Source: Parietaria judaica (Eukaryota > Streptophyta > Magnoliopsida > Rosales > Urticaceae). From it: 64,000 bases of DNA. The stretch spans positions 35,353,201-35,417,200 of the forward strand of contig OX940861.1 in assembly GCA_954871525.1 (NCBI GenBank). The letters are read 5' to 3'. Below the pieces are notes generated by a model. That model made no database searches. It worked only from the letters and a program-made list of their open reading frames with translations, and was not told where the DNA came from. Shown one piece after another: positions 13,893 to 25,010 of this stretch. Every line of letters starts with the position of its first letter. The stretch's first letter is position 1. A program made the position numbers and the translations under genes.

Positions 13893-15290
13893 TGAGTTAT
13901 TTGGCTTCAATGAAAAGAGAAAGAGGTTTGACAAGAAAAAGAAAGAGACCGTTTGCTTCCATTTGAGTTAACATGATATATAAATTTTATCATATATTGT
14001 TTTTATTGTCCACAAAATACCGCGTTTTTTTAACGAAATTTTCGGTAAATGCATAATACCTTTTGCAAACTTTTAGTCCTAACATTTTTTTTTCTCTCTT
14101 TTCTAAAACAAGACTGGCTCTAACAAGAAGTAAATAAAATTTTGACTCTTAAATTCTATCCTTCACTAAGAAAATCTTGTATTTTTTGTAACTTTTTCAC
14201 ATCGACGACATAGTTTCGTAAAATCTCTTCAAAACTACATCTTGATAAGAAATTTGATTTCTTTTCTTTTAAAATCTATGACATTGTTTTAAAATTTTGA
14301 GTATTATTTAGTTTTTTCTTTTTAACAAAAACTTTATCAGTATATTCATAGTGTTGGCAGATTAGGTACTGATTAAATCGTATAAAAATCTCACTGGATA
14401 TCAGTATCGCCTTTGGTATACTCGTAATTCAGACTTGCGGGTGGTTTGCGGTTTAGGGACAGTAAAACAATGGGTATAACACTATAACTTGTATTAATGA
14501 GAAGTATCATATAAACATTTCTTGAACATCACTACAAACATGGCATTTCGTATATCTTCCATGCAATTTATATTTACAGAATGAGCTCACTCTAATATAT
14601 CCCTGCAAAAGAATTAGTGCAAATTATCAGTATCAATCCTTCCAATCTTATACAAAGATTTAGTGACTAATGCTTTTCTTTTTAGCAATGGATAGAGAGA
14701 GTAACAGATAGTTACCGAATCGATTTATTCGTAATTCGTCGACATCTTTTTCCATTAATGCATCCCTCCAACCAATGATGTCACGGTTAGTGTAAACATA
14801 TTTAAAATCCTATATAGGAATTCAACAATTTTAATTATAAAATTCCATCTAAAATGCCACAACTAAAGAATACAGCAAGAATTCCACCAGTGATTGGCTG
14901 TCGAAAATAACCAAAGCTTATATAAGAATATTATTTTCACATTTGCTAAACAAAATTAAAAACTTCATCGGATTTTACGTGCTTCAAATTGATAACACTT
15001 CCATTTTTAGGATTGGATTCTCTACTTGGCTTTTCTCAAAGTTTTGAACAACATTTAAGAGTTGAAACTTTATGATATCCAATTATCAATGTTTAATCTC
15101 ATGAACATATTTGCTAATTTTTCAAGATAATTAAGCAATACATCTGCACAAAATATACTTGATAATACATACAGCCATAAAATGTAGTAAATTTTTAGCA
15201 TAAAATTTTAAATAACTTTAATCACCATAGTCTCAGCAATCAGTATATAGCGCTAGCATTTGTAACATGCTGTATATTATATACAATCGT

Positions 15291-15338
<48 letters not shown>

Positions 15339-15573
15339 AACATATATCGGCATTGGCGTAGTTTAAAAATTAAACATCTTTAATCTCATCATAATTGTCT
15401 TCACTGATCATTGAAAATCTCTATCACCTGAAAAATTCGAGTATTTTTTGGCCAAGAATTCCAGGTTCTAGTTAGTTTCAGTAAACGAATCACACATGTT
15501 TCTACCAAAAAACGTATATAAATACTGAGTCCAAATAAAAATACACCCTATATTATCAAGAGCGATTATATAT
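13893..15573. other. Intergenic between two convergent genes
   Basis: About 1.7 kb of AT-rich DNA between the 3' end of the tRNA-editing gene and the 3' end of the RING gene, which converge here. It should include both 3' untranslated regions. A (TA)n tract lies at about 15293-15339. No further gene or bounded element was recognised. Confidence 0.6.
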
Positions 15574-16605
15574 TTAAAGTTCGTGATGAAAATAAAGTTG
15601 AACAAAAGATAAGCAAAGAAACGGAAAGATGAAAGAAAGCCACTGAATCCAAAACTGACCAGGCCGAGAAGAGCGTGGAGCTCGATCATCGTTTCCCTGC
15701 GGAGCAACCCGACGGTACCTTGCCCGGAACGGCCACACGCTCCCCAGCCGGCCCCACCTCACTCCCCGGCGGTGCCTTCCGGCGTGCTCTCCCGGGAATT
15801 CCGGAAGCTCCTTACGGCAGACGGGGCAGGAGTTGTGTAGGCGGAGCCACGGGACGATGCAGTCGGAGTGGTAGATGTGGCCGCACGGCAACTCCTTTGC
15901 TTCGCCACCCACCATGAATTCGTCTTTGCAGACCGGGCAGAACTCTGACTCGTTGTTCTTTAGGTGCGACTCGCGGATCGTCACCGTCGGGATTGAGCTT
16001 ATCGCCGGCTCGGGCGCTGGGGCCGGCCCTTGGCGATCGTCCTGCGTGAGCTCCTCAATGAGTTCGTTGAGCCCCGGCCCGAAGAAGTAGTCCCCGTTAT
16101 CAGGCCGAGGAGGTTGCTGGGGGTTACGCGGAAGGGACGGCTCGAAGATCGGGGCAAACGGGCTGGCCGGGTCGATCGGACGGAGGATGATCCACATTCG
16201 AGTGCGTGTACCCGGTGCCGGATCAGCCGGGATACGGCCGCCGTCGAAGCTGCGGTTGCGACGGTGCGGGGTCGGCGCGGCAGCTTCGGTTATGATCTGG
16301 CGTTGGCGGTGGCGGAGTTGGGGAAAGGCGGCGGACTCGCCATTCGGGTCAGCAAGATTGAGGCGGCGGAGCGGGGGGTCGAGCATGAGGGAGAGAGCCT
16401 CGAGGAGGCGGGCTTCCGGCGAGGGTTCTTGTTCGGTATAGTCAACAAGAATGCGGGGCCTCTCGGGGGCCTCGCGTACGAACTGGCCGAAGCAGCGGGG
16501 GCAGGCGAGGCCGGCCGGGCTGCTGGCGGGCGCGATGCGGACGGTCTGGTTGCATTGGTAGCACCAGTACTGGCGAAAGGTTGTTGGGTTCGGGAGATTG
16601 GACAT
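15574..16605 (-). CDS. RING-H2 E3 ubiquitin ligase with N-terminal zinc ribbon (RHC type)
   Basis: A single exon of 343 residues. The N-terminus has a zinc ribbon, YWCYQCN with Cys15/Cys18 and CPRC with Cys35/Cys38, typical of the RHC/BCA2-like plant family. A C3H2C3 RING-H2 finger follows at 223-263: Cys223, Cys226, Cys241, His243, His246, Cys249, Cys260, Cys263, with the conserved Trp-Leu in PWLRLHNSCPVC. Such proteins bring an E2 to a substrate and transfer ubiquitin. Between the two domains lies a Pro/Arg-rich, probably disordered linker. The last 30 residues are strongly hydrophobic (WIQWLSFIFPFLCLSF), a possible tail anchor, which is less usual for the family. GC content is much higher than in the flanks. 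Start chosen: first ATG, just before the zinc ribbon. Confidence 0.93.
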   Translation of the reverse strand: MSNLPNPTTFRQYWCYQCNQTVRIAPASSPAGLACPRCFGQFVREAPERPRILVDYTEQEPSPEARLLEALSLMLDPPLRRLNLADPNGESAAFPQLRHRQRQIITEAAAPTPHRRNRSFDGGRIPADPAPGTRTRMWIILRPIDPASPFAPIFEPSLPRNPQQPPRPDNGDYFFGPGLNELIEELTQDDRQGPAPAPEPAISSIPTVTIRESHLKNNESEFCPVCKDEFMVGGEAKELPCGHIYHSDCIVPWLRLHNSCPVCRKELPEFPGEHAGRHRRGVRWGRLGSVWPFRARYRRVAPQGNDDRAPRSSRPGQFWIQWLSFIFPFLCLSFVQLYFHHEL

Positions 16606-16831
16606 TGCTTGCCAGAAAGATTAGAGCTTTGGTGGGTTGATCGGATGAAAAAGCGAAGGGCTTTCGAGTTTATGAAGGTTTTTATTTTACCATTTTCACT
16701 GTTCCGTTGGTGGAAAGAAAGGGATGTGTGAAGAGAGAGAAATGTTTGAATTGAATTTAGAGGGAATAACGGCTAGCTTTCCCGGGAAGACAACGTTTAG
16801 GATATCTTTGCTAGTACTTTTGCTCTTCCTA

Positions 16832-16862
<31 letters not shown>

Positions 16863-17240
16863 CTACATCATGATATTTGATAAATACACAGTAAGCAGCA
16901 TATTCACCCACGTAACGTGATATTTTATAATTTCCTATAACATTATATAGAGGTGTTAAAGTCTTCCATACGTGTATATTAACGTTCAAATATCAAAAGG
17001 AAAAAAAATTAATGAAGTGATATTGCATTGTGATACTACTTTATAATGGAGTACATTAAAACTTAAGAGACATTTTTCTTTGTTTTTATGCATGAAATAT
17101 CGGGATTTATCTCCTAATCTTATTTTGTTTGGTCATATATACTCCTATTAGTTATATATTATCCTTTATTTTCTTATTCTTTTAGAGTTATTATAGAAAA
17201 CTTAGTTATGATTTTATTGCTTTGTTATTTTTCTTCATAT
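16606..17240. other. RING gene upstream region with (ATT)n microsatellite
   Basis: This holds the 5' side of the minus-strand RING gene. It includes an (ATT)n tract at about 16831-16861 and AT-rich sequence. No gene or bounded transposon is seen before the hAT target site at 17241. Confidence 0.6.
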
Positions 17241-17254
17241 ATTGTAGATAGAGC

Positions 17255-18062
17255 TGTTGAAATTTATTAGTAATAAATGACCAAAAAATGTTCTAATAAA
17301 TGAGCTAGTATAATGTGTTGAGTGGAGAGTAAATGTGGGAATGTGAAAAGTCCCACATTGATTAACTACAAAGAGTTTGTGCAATATATAAGGAAAACAA
17401 TAGTGAAGTGAGCTCAACATGTGGCATAGTGATGAGTATGCCACATGAGTGCCGTGTGGAGGCGAGGTGGCGAGACCATGCCGCCTCACGCTTTCGCAAT
17501 GCCACCCTCGCCGGTGTCGCCACCGGCGACACCGGCTCGGGATCGGGTGCGTGGGCGTAGAGGCGCTAGTGGCGTCTTGTAGGCGCACTTAAGCACGTCG
17601 CATCGGGCGAGCGGCGTAGGCTCGGGTCTCGGGCTTTCTCGCGGCGATTCTCGCCTCGCCACGTGTCAGTCGGCAGTTACTGGCCGTTGGGGGCGGTTTC
17701 TGACCGTTTTCTCGTTTTCCGTTTTCAGACCAATAACTGCCACTTGTGAAGGGTCGCTACCTTCACAACGTGTAACTGTTTTTGGGTCTTCTTATTTTCG
17801 TTTTCTGAAATAGAAACAAAATTTTAATTCTGAACTCTGTAATCATTTCCTACTCTCAGAAAAAACACTTCCAGAAACGCGTTCTTGCTTACGGTCGGAA
17901 CTTCGCTTCGTCTTGCGATTTCCCGGCCAAAGGCTTGTCTTATCCTGGGTGTTCTTGCAAGCAGACTCGAAGACATTTTTGAGTGCTCGAAACACTATTA
18001 GGAAAGTGATCATATGCACGATTCAAGCCGTGACGTTTTCAACCTTGAAGAAATTTCCAACA
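17255..18062 (+). repeat. Copia 5' LTR (808 bp)
   Basis: Starts TGTTGAAATT and ends TTCCAACA. The first about 338 bases and last about 130 bases match the 3' LTR with only a few substitutions. The middle section, about 17593-17930, is absent from the 3' copy. Confidence 0.9.
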
Positions 18063-18082
18063 GTCTAATAGTGAGTTCGATC

Positions 18083-21000
18083 ATGGCCACCGACGCTTCC
18101 GTTTCAAGCATCAAGGTGATGAACCAAGACCTCGTGAAGTTGGACCGTTTTGACGGGACGAACTTCACTCGCTGGCAAGACAAGATGATCTTCCTCCTGA
18201 CGGCCCTGAAGATCTTCTATGTTCTCGACCCGGAGTTGCAGCCAATTCCCGAGCCGACGGATGACGATACCGACGAGATCAAGGCGGAGCGCAAAAAGCG
18301 CAAGGAGGACGAACTGCTGTGCCGCGGTCACATTCTGAACACGCTCTCCGACCGTCTCTATGATCTCTACACGGACAACTCTTCGGCGGTCGAAATCTGG
18401 AAGGCGCTCGAGTTCAAATTTCGGGCAGAGGAGGAAGGTACGAAAAAGTTTCTCATTTCCGAGTACTTTGATTTCAAAATGTCCGATGCAAAGCCGATCC
18501 TCGCCCAAGTGCACGAACTGCAAGTGCTCGTCAACAAATTGAAGGCCGTGAAGATTGAGATTCCGGAACCTTTTCAAGTCGGCGCAATTATTGCGAAATT
18601 GCCGTCGTCTTGGAAGAGTTACCGGAAGAAGTTGCTTCACAATTCCGAGGATTTCTCACTGGAGCAGATCCAGAAACACCTTCGAATCGAAGAGGAATCG
18701 AAGGAAAGGGAGAAATCCGATGGTGTCGGAAATTCGAAGGCTAACGCGGTGAGCGCGAAAGGCAAAAAGCACGACGGGAAGAAGAACGTTTACGGTCCTA
18801 AGAAGGATCAAAAGTTCAAGACTTCCGGTGCTTCGAAGGGGCCCAAAACCGGCTGTTTTGTGTGTGGCAAACCCGGTCACTACGCGAGAGATTGTCGCGT
18901 CCGGAAGACCCAAAACAACGAGGCTAACGCCACGAAGACCGATGACAACATTGTCGCTACTGTGAGCGAAATTATGGCGGTCAAAGGCAAGGTTCAAGGA
19001 TGGTGGTACGACACTTGTGCCACTGTCCATGTCTCCTACGACAAAGCAGCCTTCAAAACCTACTCTGAAGTCAACGATGGACAACAAGTTCAGATGGGAA
19101 ACGAGGGACGCTCGAAGATCGTCGGCACCGGCACCGTGGAGCTTAACTTTACTTCCGGGAAGAAAGTGACGCTGGTCAACGTGCTTCACGTGCCGGACAT
19201 GTCTAGGAACCTTGTTAGTGGTGATTTGTTGGGTAAACCGGGTATTAAGTCTGTTTATGAGTCGGGCAAGTTGATCTTGACCCGCAATGGTGTATTTGTC
19301 GGTAAAGGGTATTCCGCGGACGGAATGGTTAAGCTTTGTATTGTTGACAACGTTATCAATCAAGTTTCTACTTCTGCGTATTTTAATTGTTCAATTACTT
19401 TATGGCATAGTAGATTAGCTCATATTGGTGTTAGCACAATGAAAAAGTTAATTAAATCCGGTTTGATTTCATGCAACGTTGATGATTTTGAAAAATGTGA
19501 AATTTGCGTTAAATCGAAAATGATTAAGAAACCTTTTCATAGTGTTGAACGTAATACAAATCTACTAGATCTTGTGCATTCTGATTTGTGTGAATTTAAC
19601 GGAATGAAAACCCGAGGGGGCAATCGGTATTTTATTTCATTTACTGACGATTGTTCGAGATTCACTTACGTTTTTCTTTTAAAGCATAAAGACGAAGCTT
19701 TTAATGCTTTTAAAGTTTATAAAGCAGAAGTGGAAAATCAATTGGGAATAAAAATCAAAGTCCTTAGAAGTGACAGGGGCGGAGAATATTTCCCAAATGA
19801 TTTTAATGCATTTTGTGAAGAAAACGGCATTATACACGAGTGTTCCGCACCACGTACACCACAACAGAACGGGTTAGTTGAACGAAAAAATAGAACGTAT
19901 CAAGAGATGATAAATTCTATGTTAATGCATTCTGAATTGCCATTTAGTTTGTGGGGTGAAGCTTTGTTATGTGCATGTCATATATTGAACAGGATTCCTT
20001 TATAGAAGACCGGTATTTCACCGTACGAACTTTGGAAAGGTCGTGCACCGAACATCGGTTACTTTAGAGTGTGGGGCTGCGTTGCTTACTACAAGAACAT
20101 GGATCCGAAAAGGACCAAGTTGGGTCCTCGCGGGATTAAATGTGCTTTTGTAGGATACGCGGCCAATAGTAAGGCATATAGACTTCTTGACTTGGAGTCT
20201 AATGTGATAATTGAATCACGAGATGTGGAATTCTTTGAGAATCTTATCACGAAGGATAAAGATTCTGAGATACCCATAAATGAAGAACCTCGCGAGGAGA
20301 GTTCTTCACGGGTTATTGAAAAACAACCCGAGCTTCGGATTAGCAAGAGAGTTCGAAAGGCTAAGGATCTAGGACCGAACGAAATAGATTCCCAACTCAT
20401 TTCCTTTTACTTAGTAGAACGAGATAGGGAGAATTTTGTTCGTAAGATTCCTATCATTCTTCTAGTGGAAGATGATCCAAATACCTTTAAGGAAGCTGTA
20501 GCTTCACGGGATTCTGCTTTTTGGAAAGATGCTATCCAAGATGAGATGGATTCGATTATGTCTAACCACACTTGGGAGCTTGTCGACTTACCCAAAGGGT
20601 CGAGACCCATTGGATGTAAGTGGGTGTTTAGAAAAAAGTATCATAGTGATGGTACTTTAAACACCTACAAGGCTAGATTAGTAGCCAAAGGATTTCGACA
20701 AAAGGAAGGGATCGATCACTTCGATACTTATGCACCGGTAGCGAGAACGACAACAGTTAGGATACTGTTTGCGTTAGCTTCATTGCATAACCTCTTTGTT
20801 CATCAAATGGATGTCAAAACGGCATTCTTAAATGGAGATCTCGATGAGGAGATTTACATGGAGCAACCAGAGGGTTACGTACTTCCGGGGAATGAACAAA
20901 AGGTTTGCAAGCTTGTCAAATCATTATATGGTTTGAAACAAGCTCCTAAACAGTGGCATCAGAAGTTTGACTCGGTCATTCTTGCAAATGGATTTGTTCA

Positions 21001-22015
21001 CAACGTTTGTGACAAGTGTTTGTACACAAAGGTGAGTGGAAACACTGTGATATTCCTTTGTCTTTACGTTGATGATATGTTGATCATTAGCAACGAGATG
21101 AACGGAATTTCAGAAACGAAGAGGTTTCTATCTTCTACATTCAAGATGAAAGATCTCGGACAAGTTGACACGATTCTAGGAATCAAGGTTAAGCGAACCA
21201 GTGGGGGTTATGAACTTAGTCAATCGCACTATGTTGAGAAAGTGCTTGATAACTTCAAACATTTGAAGTTCAAAGAAGTGAACACCCCATTTGATCCTAG
21301 TGTTAAACTTGAGAAGAATAATGGGAGAGCTGTGGCTCAGTTGGAGTACGCAAGTGCGATCGGTTGTCTTATGTATTTGATGCAATGCACTAGACCCGAT
21401 ATAGCATTTGCTGTTAGTAAAATGAGCAGATTTACTAGCAACCCCAACGGTGAGCATTGAAAGGCTATCGGGAGGATTTTTGGCTATCTTATGAAAACCA
21501 AAAATCTCGGCCTCCAATATGGTAGGTTTCCTGCCATACTCGAAGGATATACTGACGCTAGTTGGATATCGAGTGTCGGAGATAACAAATCTACGACGGG
21601 ATGGATTTTCACACTTGCCGGAGGTGCAATTTCTTGGAAGAGCAAGAAACAAACGTGTATTACTCATTCGACCATGGAGTCAGAGTTTGTAGCTCTTTCT
21701 TCCGCTGGTCAAGAGGCTGAGTGGTTGAGGGACCTTCTTTTAGAAGCTCCGTTGGCTAAGGACAATATATCGAAAGTGTCAATACATTGTGATAGTCAAG
21801 CTACTTTAGCTAGAGCATACAACGAAGTGTATAACGGGAAGTCTAGACATATTAGTCTAAGACATGACTACGTAAGGAAATTGATCAAGGATGGGATCAT
21901 TTCACTTTCGTTTGTGCGTACCAGCTATAATTTAGCTGATCCTTTTACTAAACCATTGGCCAGAGATTTAGTAAAGTCTGCCTCGAGAGGTATGGGACTG
22001 AAACTCCTTGAGTAA
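18083..22015 (+). pseudogene. Copia Gag-Pol polyprotein, two in-frame stops
   Basis: One reading frame of about 1310 codons runs from ATG 18083 to TAA 22015, interrupted by TAG at 20003-20005 and TGA at 21458-21460. The order is: gag with UBN2-like region (DRFDGTNFTRW), CCHC zinc knuckle CFVCGKPGHYARDC, protease at WWYDTCATVHV, integrase zinc region (HSRLAH, CEICVKSK) and catalytic core (DLVHSDLCEF, FTDDCSRF, PQQNGLVERKN), reverse transcriptase with YVDDMLI, and RNase H with YTDASW and STMESEFVALS. The protease has DTCA where D-S/T-G-A is usual. The start was chosen as the first ATG after the LTR; the open frame extends back into the LTR. The TGA lies where a Trp codon is usual, so a G-to-A change is likely. 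Lineage within copia was not assigned. Confidence 0.92.
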
Positions 22016-22551
22016 GAGTTCCAACAACGGTGGCAACCCAATCTAACGTTAGGAAATCCCTTAACTTTAGATTCAATGGGTAACAACAAATCGTTGATTT
22101 GGATGTGTGTAACATTGTACTACAATGTTAGCTGTTGCATTTGGAGGGTTGAGTTATTTATAACTCTTAATGAAGTTCAGTGATGAGGACATGTATCTGT
22201 AAAGCAACAGAGATACTGTAAGAACTTCACCTATGTGAATTTAGAGATGGTGCCGTCTTAAAGTGAGAGTTGGAGTTTCTCTCATGAAAAATTCACGAGA
22301 CAGGAAGAGCACATGGCCATTAACGGTGCTAAGCGAGAGATGTAGGCGAAGAACTACTAAAGGGTGTGTGTAAGGCTTCACCGATCTTATCACAAGGAAT
22401 AACAGGTTCAAAGCCTAGCTACCTGACATTCTGATAAGATCTTGTGTTGTCTTTACTAAGGTCAGGTTCAAATCGAAAGATACCTAACTGTATTAGCACC
22501 CTTTGCTACTTTTCTGGAAATTATACTTATATTATTAGAACAGTGGGGGAT
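22016..22551 (+). other. Copia 3' untranslated region and polypurine tract
   Basis: Noncoding internal sequence after the polyprotein. It ends in the purine-rich CAGTGGGGGAT directly before the 3' LTR, the usual site of plus-strand priming. Confidence 0.75.
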
Positions 22552-23021
22552 TGTTGGAATTTATTAGTAATAAATGACCAATAAATGTTCTAATAAATGA
22601 GCTAGTATAATGTGTTGAGTGGAGAGTAAATGTGGGAATGTGAAAAGTCCCACATTGATTAACTACAAAGAGTTTGTGCAATATATAAGGAAAACAATAG
22701 TGAAGTGAGCTCAACATGTGGCATAGTGATGAGTATGCCACATGAGTGCCGTGTGGAGGCGAGGTGGCGAGACCATGCCGCCTCACGCTTTCGCAATGCC
22801 ACCCTCGCCGGTGTCGCCACCGGCGACACCGGCTCGGGGTCGGGTGCGTGGGCGTAGAGGCGCTAGTGGCGTCTTGTAGGCGCACTTGAGTGCTGGGCTT
22901 ATCCTGGGTGTTCTTGCAAGCAGACTCGAAGACGTTTTTGAGTGCTCGAAACACTATTAGGAAAGTGATCATATGCACGATTCAAGCCGTGACGTTTTCA
23001 ACCTTGAAGAAATTTCCAACA
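22552..23021 (+). repeat. Copia 3' LTR (470 bp, internally shortened)
   Basis: Starts TGTTGGAATT and ends TTCCAACA. It matches the 5' LTR at both ends but lacks about 338 internal bases; the junction is near 22889-22900, where a few filler bases (GAGTGCTGGG) are present. Confidence 0.9.
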
Positions 23022-23026
23022 AGAGC

Positions 23027-23170
23027 TGCACATGGCGACGTCTGACACGCGATCGTGACGAATCGCGACGTTGGGCAAAAAATCGCGATCGACCGCGACG
23101 TTGGGCAAGGATCGCGATCGACCGCTACGTTGGGCAAGGATCGCGACGCGTGGTTGGGGCAATCCGCGTG
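23027..23170. repeat. hAT left subterminal repeats
   Basis: Direct copies of CGCGACGTTGGGCA and the related GATCGCGATCGACCGC motif recur here, just inside the left terminal inverted repeat. The right end (26818-26920) has related CGTCGCGACT-type motifs. Such clusters are transposase-binding sites in studied hAT elements; here that role is inferred. Confidence 0.7.
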
Positions 23171-23554
23171 AAGGAATGGACGGCCCAGATCGTGCCACCT
23201 CATTGATTCGAGTGATGTGAGGGATTTGTGTTTCTTTGAGGCATTAATACTATACTTTTACCCGAAATTTATCACCCAACCACAATTTTTACCTACTTTA
23301 TTCGAATTCAACCCTAAAATTTCAAATTTTTAATTTTTTTTACCCACTATTATTCATCCACCACAATAATTATTCACCCACCCCACTCTCTCCTCAAACC
23401 CTATAAATATCACCCCTTCCTCCCTCATTTCCTCACCAACAATCTTCCATCTCTCTCTCAAATTCTCTCAATTCTCTAAGTTTTTTCACTCTAAAGCTCC
23501 AAAGTTCTCAAGTTCTAAAGTTCTAAATTTCTCAAGTTCGCAAGTTCCATCATT

Positions 23555-24083
23555 ATGTCTCGAAGAAGCGGCGGTAGTTCCGGGGGTCGAAGGGCGGCTA
23601 GGAATTTGCAACCCCAATTTCAACTAGGGGGAACATCGCAGCCTACGCCCGAGGGCTACATTCCCCTTATGCTACCCCAAGAAATATTTCCCTCCCCTCC
23701 CAATCCAAATTATCCCAACGATACAGTACGGTCTCTAAGACCTAGTCTAGTCCGGGCGATGGGCCAGCACGACGCCGATCCCCAACGTGTGTCCCGAGAA
23801 ATGGTGGAGGCGGTGGCTCAATCTAGGGGGAAATAACGATCATTTTTTTGATCTCATGTTACGGGAACACGCCGATTACAGAGCTCAAGGTCCCGAAGAT
23901 GCCGATCCCGACGAAACCCAACGTCCCCACGATGCCGATCCCGATGACTTTCAAACGCCGCCCTCGATCTGTGGTTCAAATGTTGGGGTGTACAACCGCG
24001 GTTCTCCTCTACCTTCCAATCAAGATAGCGGTGAAGCCTCTGTTGCCCGTCCTCGACGAGATCGACGTCCTTCAAGCGGGTAA
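23555..24083 (+). pseudogene. hAT transposase N-terminal remnant
   Basis: Two overlapping frames (23555-23836 and 23787-24083) read as one protein joined by a frameshift at about 23820. The first starts MSRRSGGSSGGRR and is Pro/Arg-rich; the second is acidic. The pattern fits the low-complexity N-terminal region of some plant hAT transposases, but no BED zinc finger is seen. The assignment rests mainly on position inside the hAT element. A TATA-like CTATAAATATCACC at 23401-23414 and a CT-rich leader precede it. Confidence 0.5.
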
Positions 24084-24236
24084 TAACATTTAGTCATTTC
24101 TCTATGTATAGTTATTAGTCAATTTTCTATTTTATTAATTAATAATATTTAATAATTAATAAGTTAGTACTTAGTAATAAATAATAATTAATGATCAATA
24201 ATTAAATATTAATAATTAATAATCAATAACGAATTT

Positions 24237-24865
24237 CTTGAAAGTCTTAGTATGCTCTGTGGTTGCGGTTCCGACTGATCTTCCACATCAGAAACGACTT
24301 TCTTGAGATTTTTTGTTAGTTAATAATCATTTAATCATTTTAGTTTAATTTTTTCAATTAGTTAATAATCATTTAATCATTTTAGTTTAATTTTTTCAAT
24401 TAGTTAATAATCATTTAATCATACTAGTTTAATAATCAATTTGTAAGTGTTGTTGTCACGTCACTTGAAAGTCTTAGTATGCTCTGTGGTTGCGGTTCCG
24501 ACTGATCTTCCACATCAGAAACAAATTTCTTGATATTTTTTGTTATTTAATTTTCGAATTTAATTAGTTAATAATCAATTAATCATATTAGTTTAATTAA
24601 ACTTTAAATAGTTACTTAAATAAGTTAAAGAAATTAAAATGGTATTTTTTATGTGTGGTGATAATTATAAAGTTTTTACGGATTATGGTGTCTTAGAAAG
24701 ATTGGTTTTTAAATAAGGTTTGCTTTGCAATCTCCTCCAAGCTAGCCAGGGAACCTCGGGGAGTTCTGTCTAGAAAAGCTTGGGCCTAAAGCGAGATCAT
24801 AGCATCCTTTCCAGTCGATCTGGCCGTGGAACCTCGGGGAGTTCCGTCCAAAAGAGCTTGATAAT
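24237..24865. repeat. Duplicated segments inside the hAT element
   Basis: A 59-base sequence starting CTTGAAAGTCTTAGTATG is present twice, at about 24237-24295 and 24464-24522, separated by copies of an AT-rich TTAATAATCATTTAATCAT unit. Further on, GGAACCTCGGGGAGTT occurs twice (about 24749 and 24829). This zone stands where the BED finger and first catalytic region of a transposase would be expected, so coding sequence has been lost or replaced here. Confidence 0.75.
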
Positions 24866-25010
24866 TATTTCCACACATACAAAATACCATTTTTTATTTT
24901 GTTAACTTTTTTAATTAACTATATGAAATTTAATTAATTAATATGATTAATATTAATATTTAATCCATGTAAAATTAATACCAGTTTTTACATGTCAAAA
25001 ACTTTTAAAT

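Larger units (their letters stand above)
17255..23021 (+). mobile_element. Ty1/copia LTR retrotransposon inserted in the hAT left end
   Basis: The element is flanked by a perfect 5-base duplication AGAGC (17250-17254 and 23022-23026) and begins TGTTG and ends CAACA. It carries gag, protease, integrase, reverse transcriptase and RNase H in copia order in one frame, broken only by two stop codons. A purine tract, CAGTGGGGGAT (22541-22551), precedes the 3' LTR. The LTRs differ in length (808 and 470 bases). No standard primer-binding site follows the 5' LTR. Confidence 0.95.

Noticed and set aside
16030..16731. A 233-codon plus-strand frame
   Set aside because: Antisense of the RING-H2 gene; open only because of high GC and few stop codons.
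18104..20610. Minus-strand frames of 60-235 codons across the copia element
   Set aside because: Antisense shadows of the copia polyprotein.
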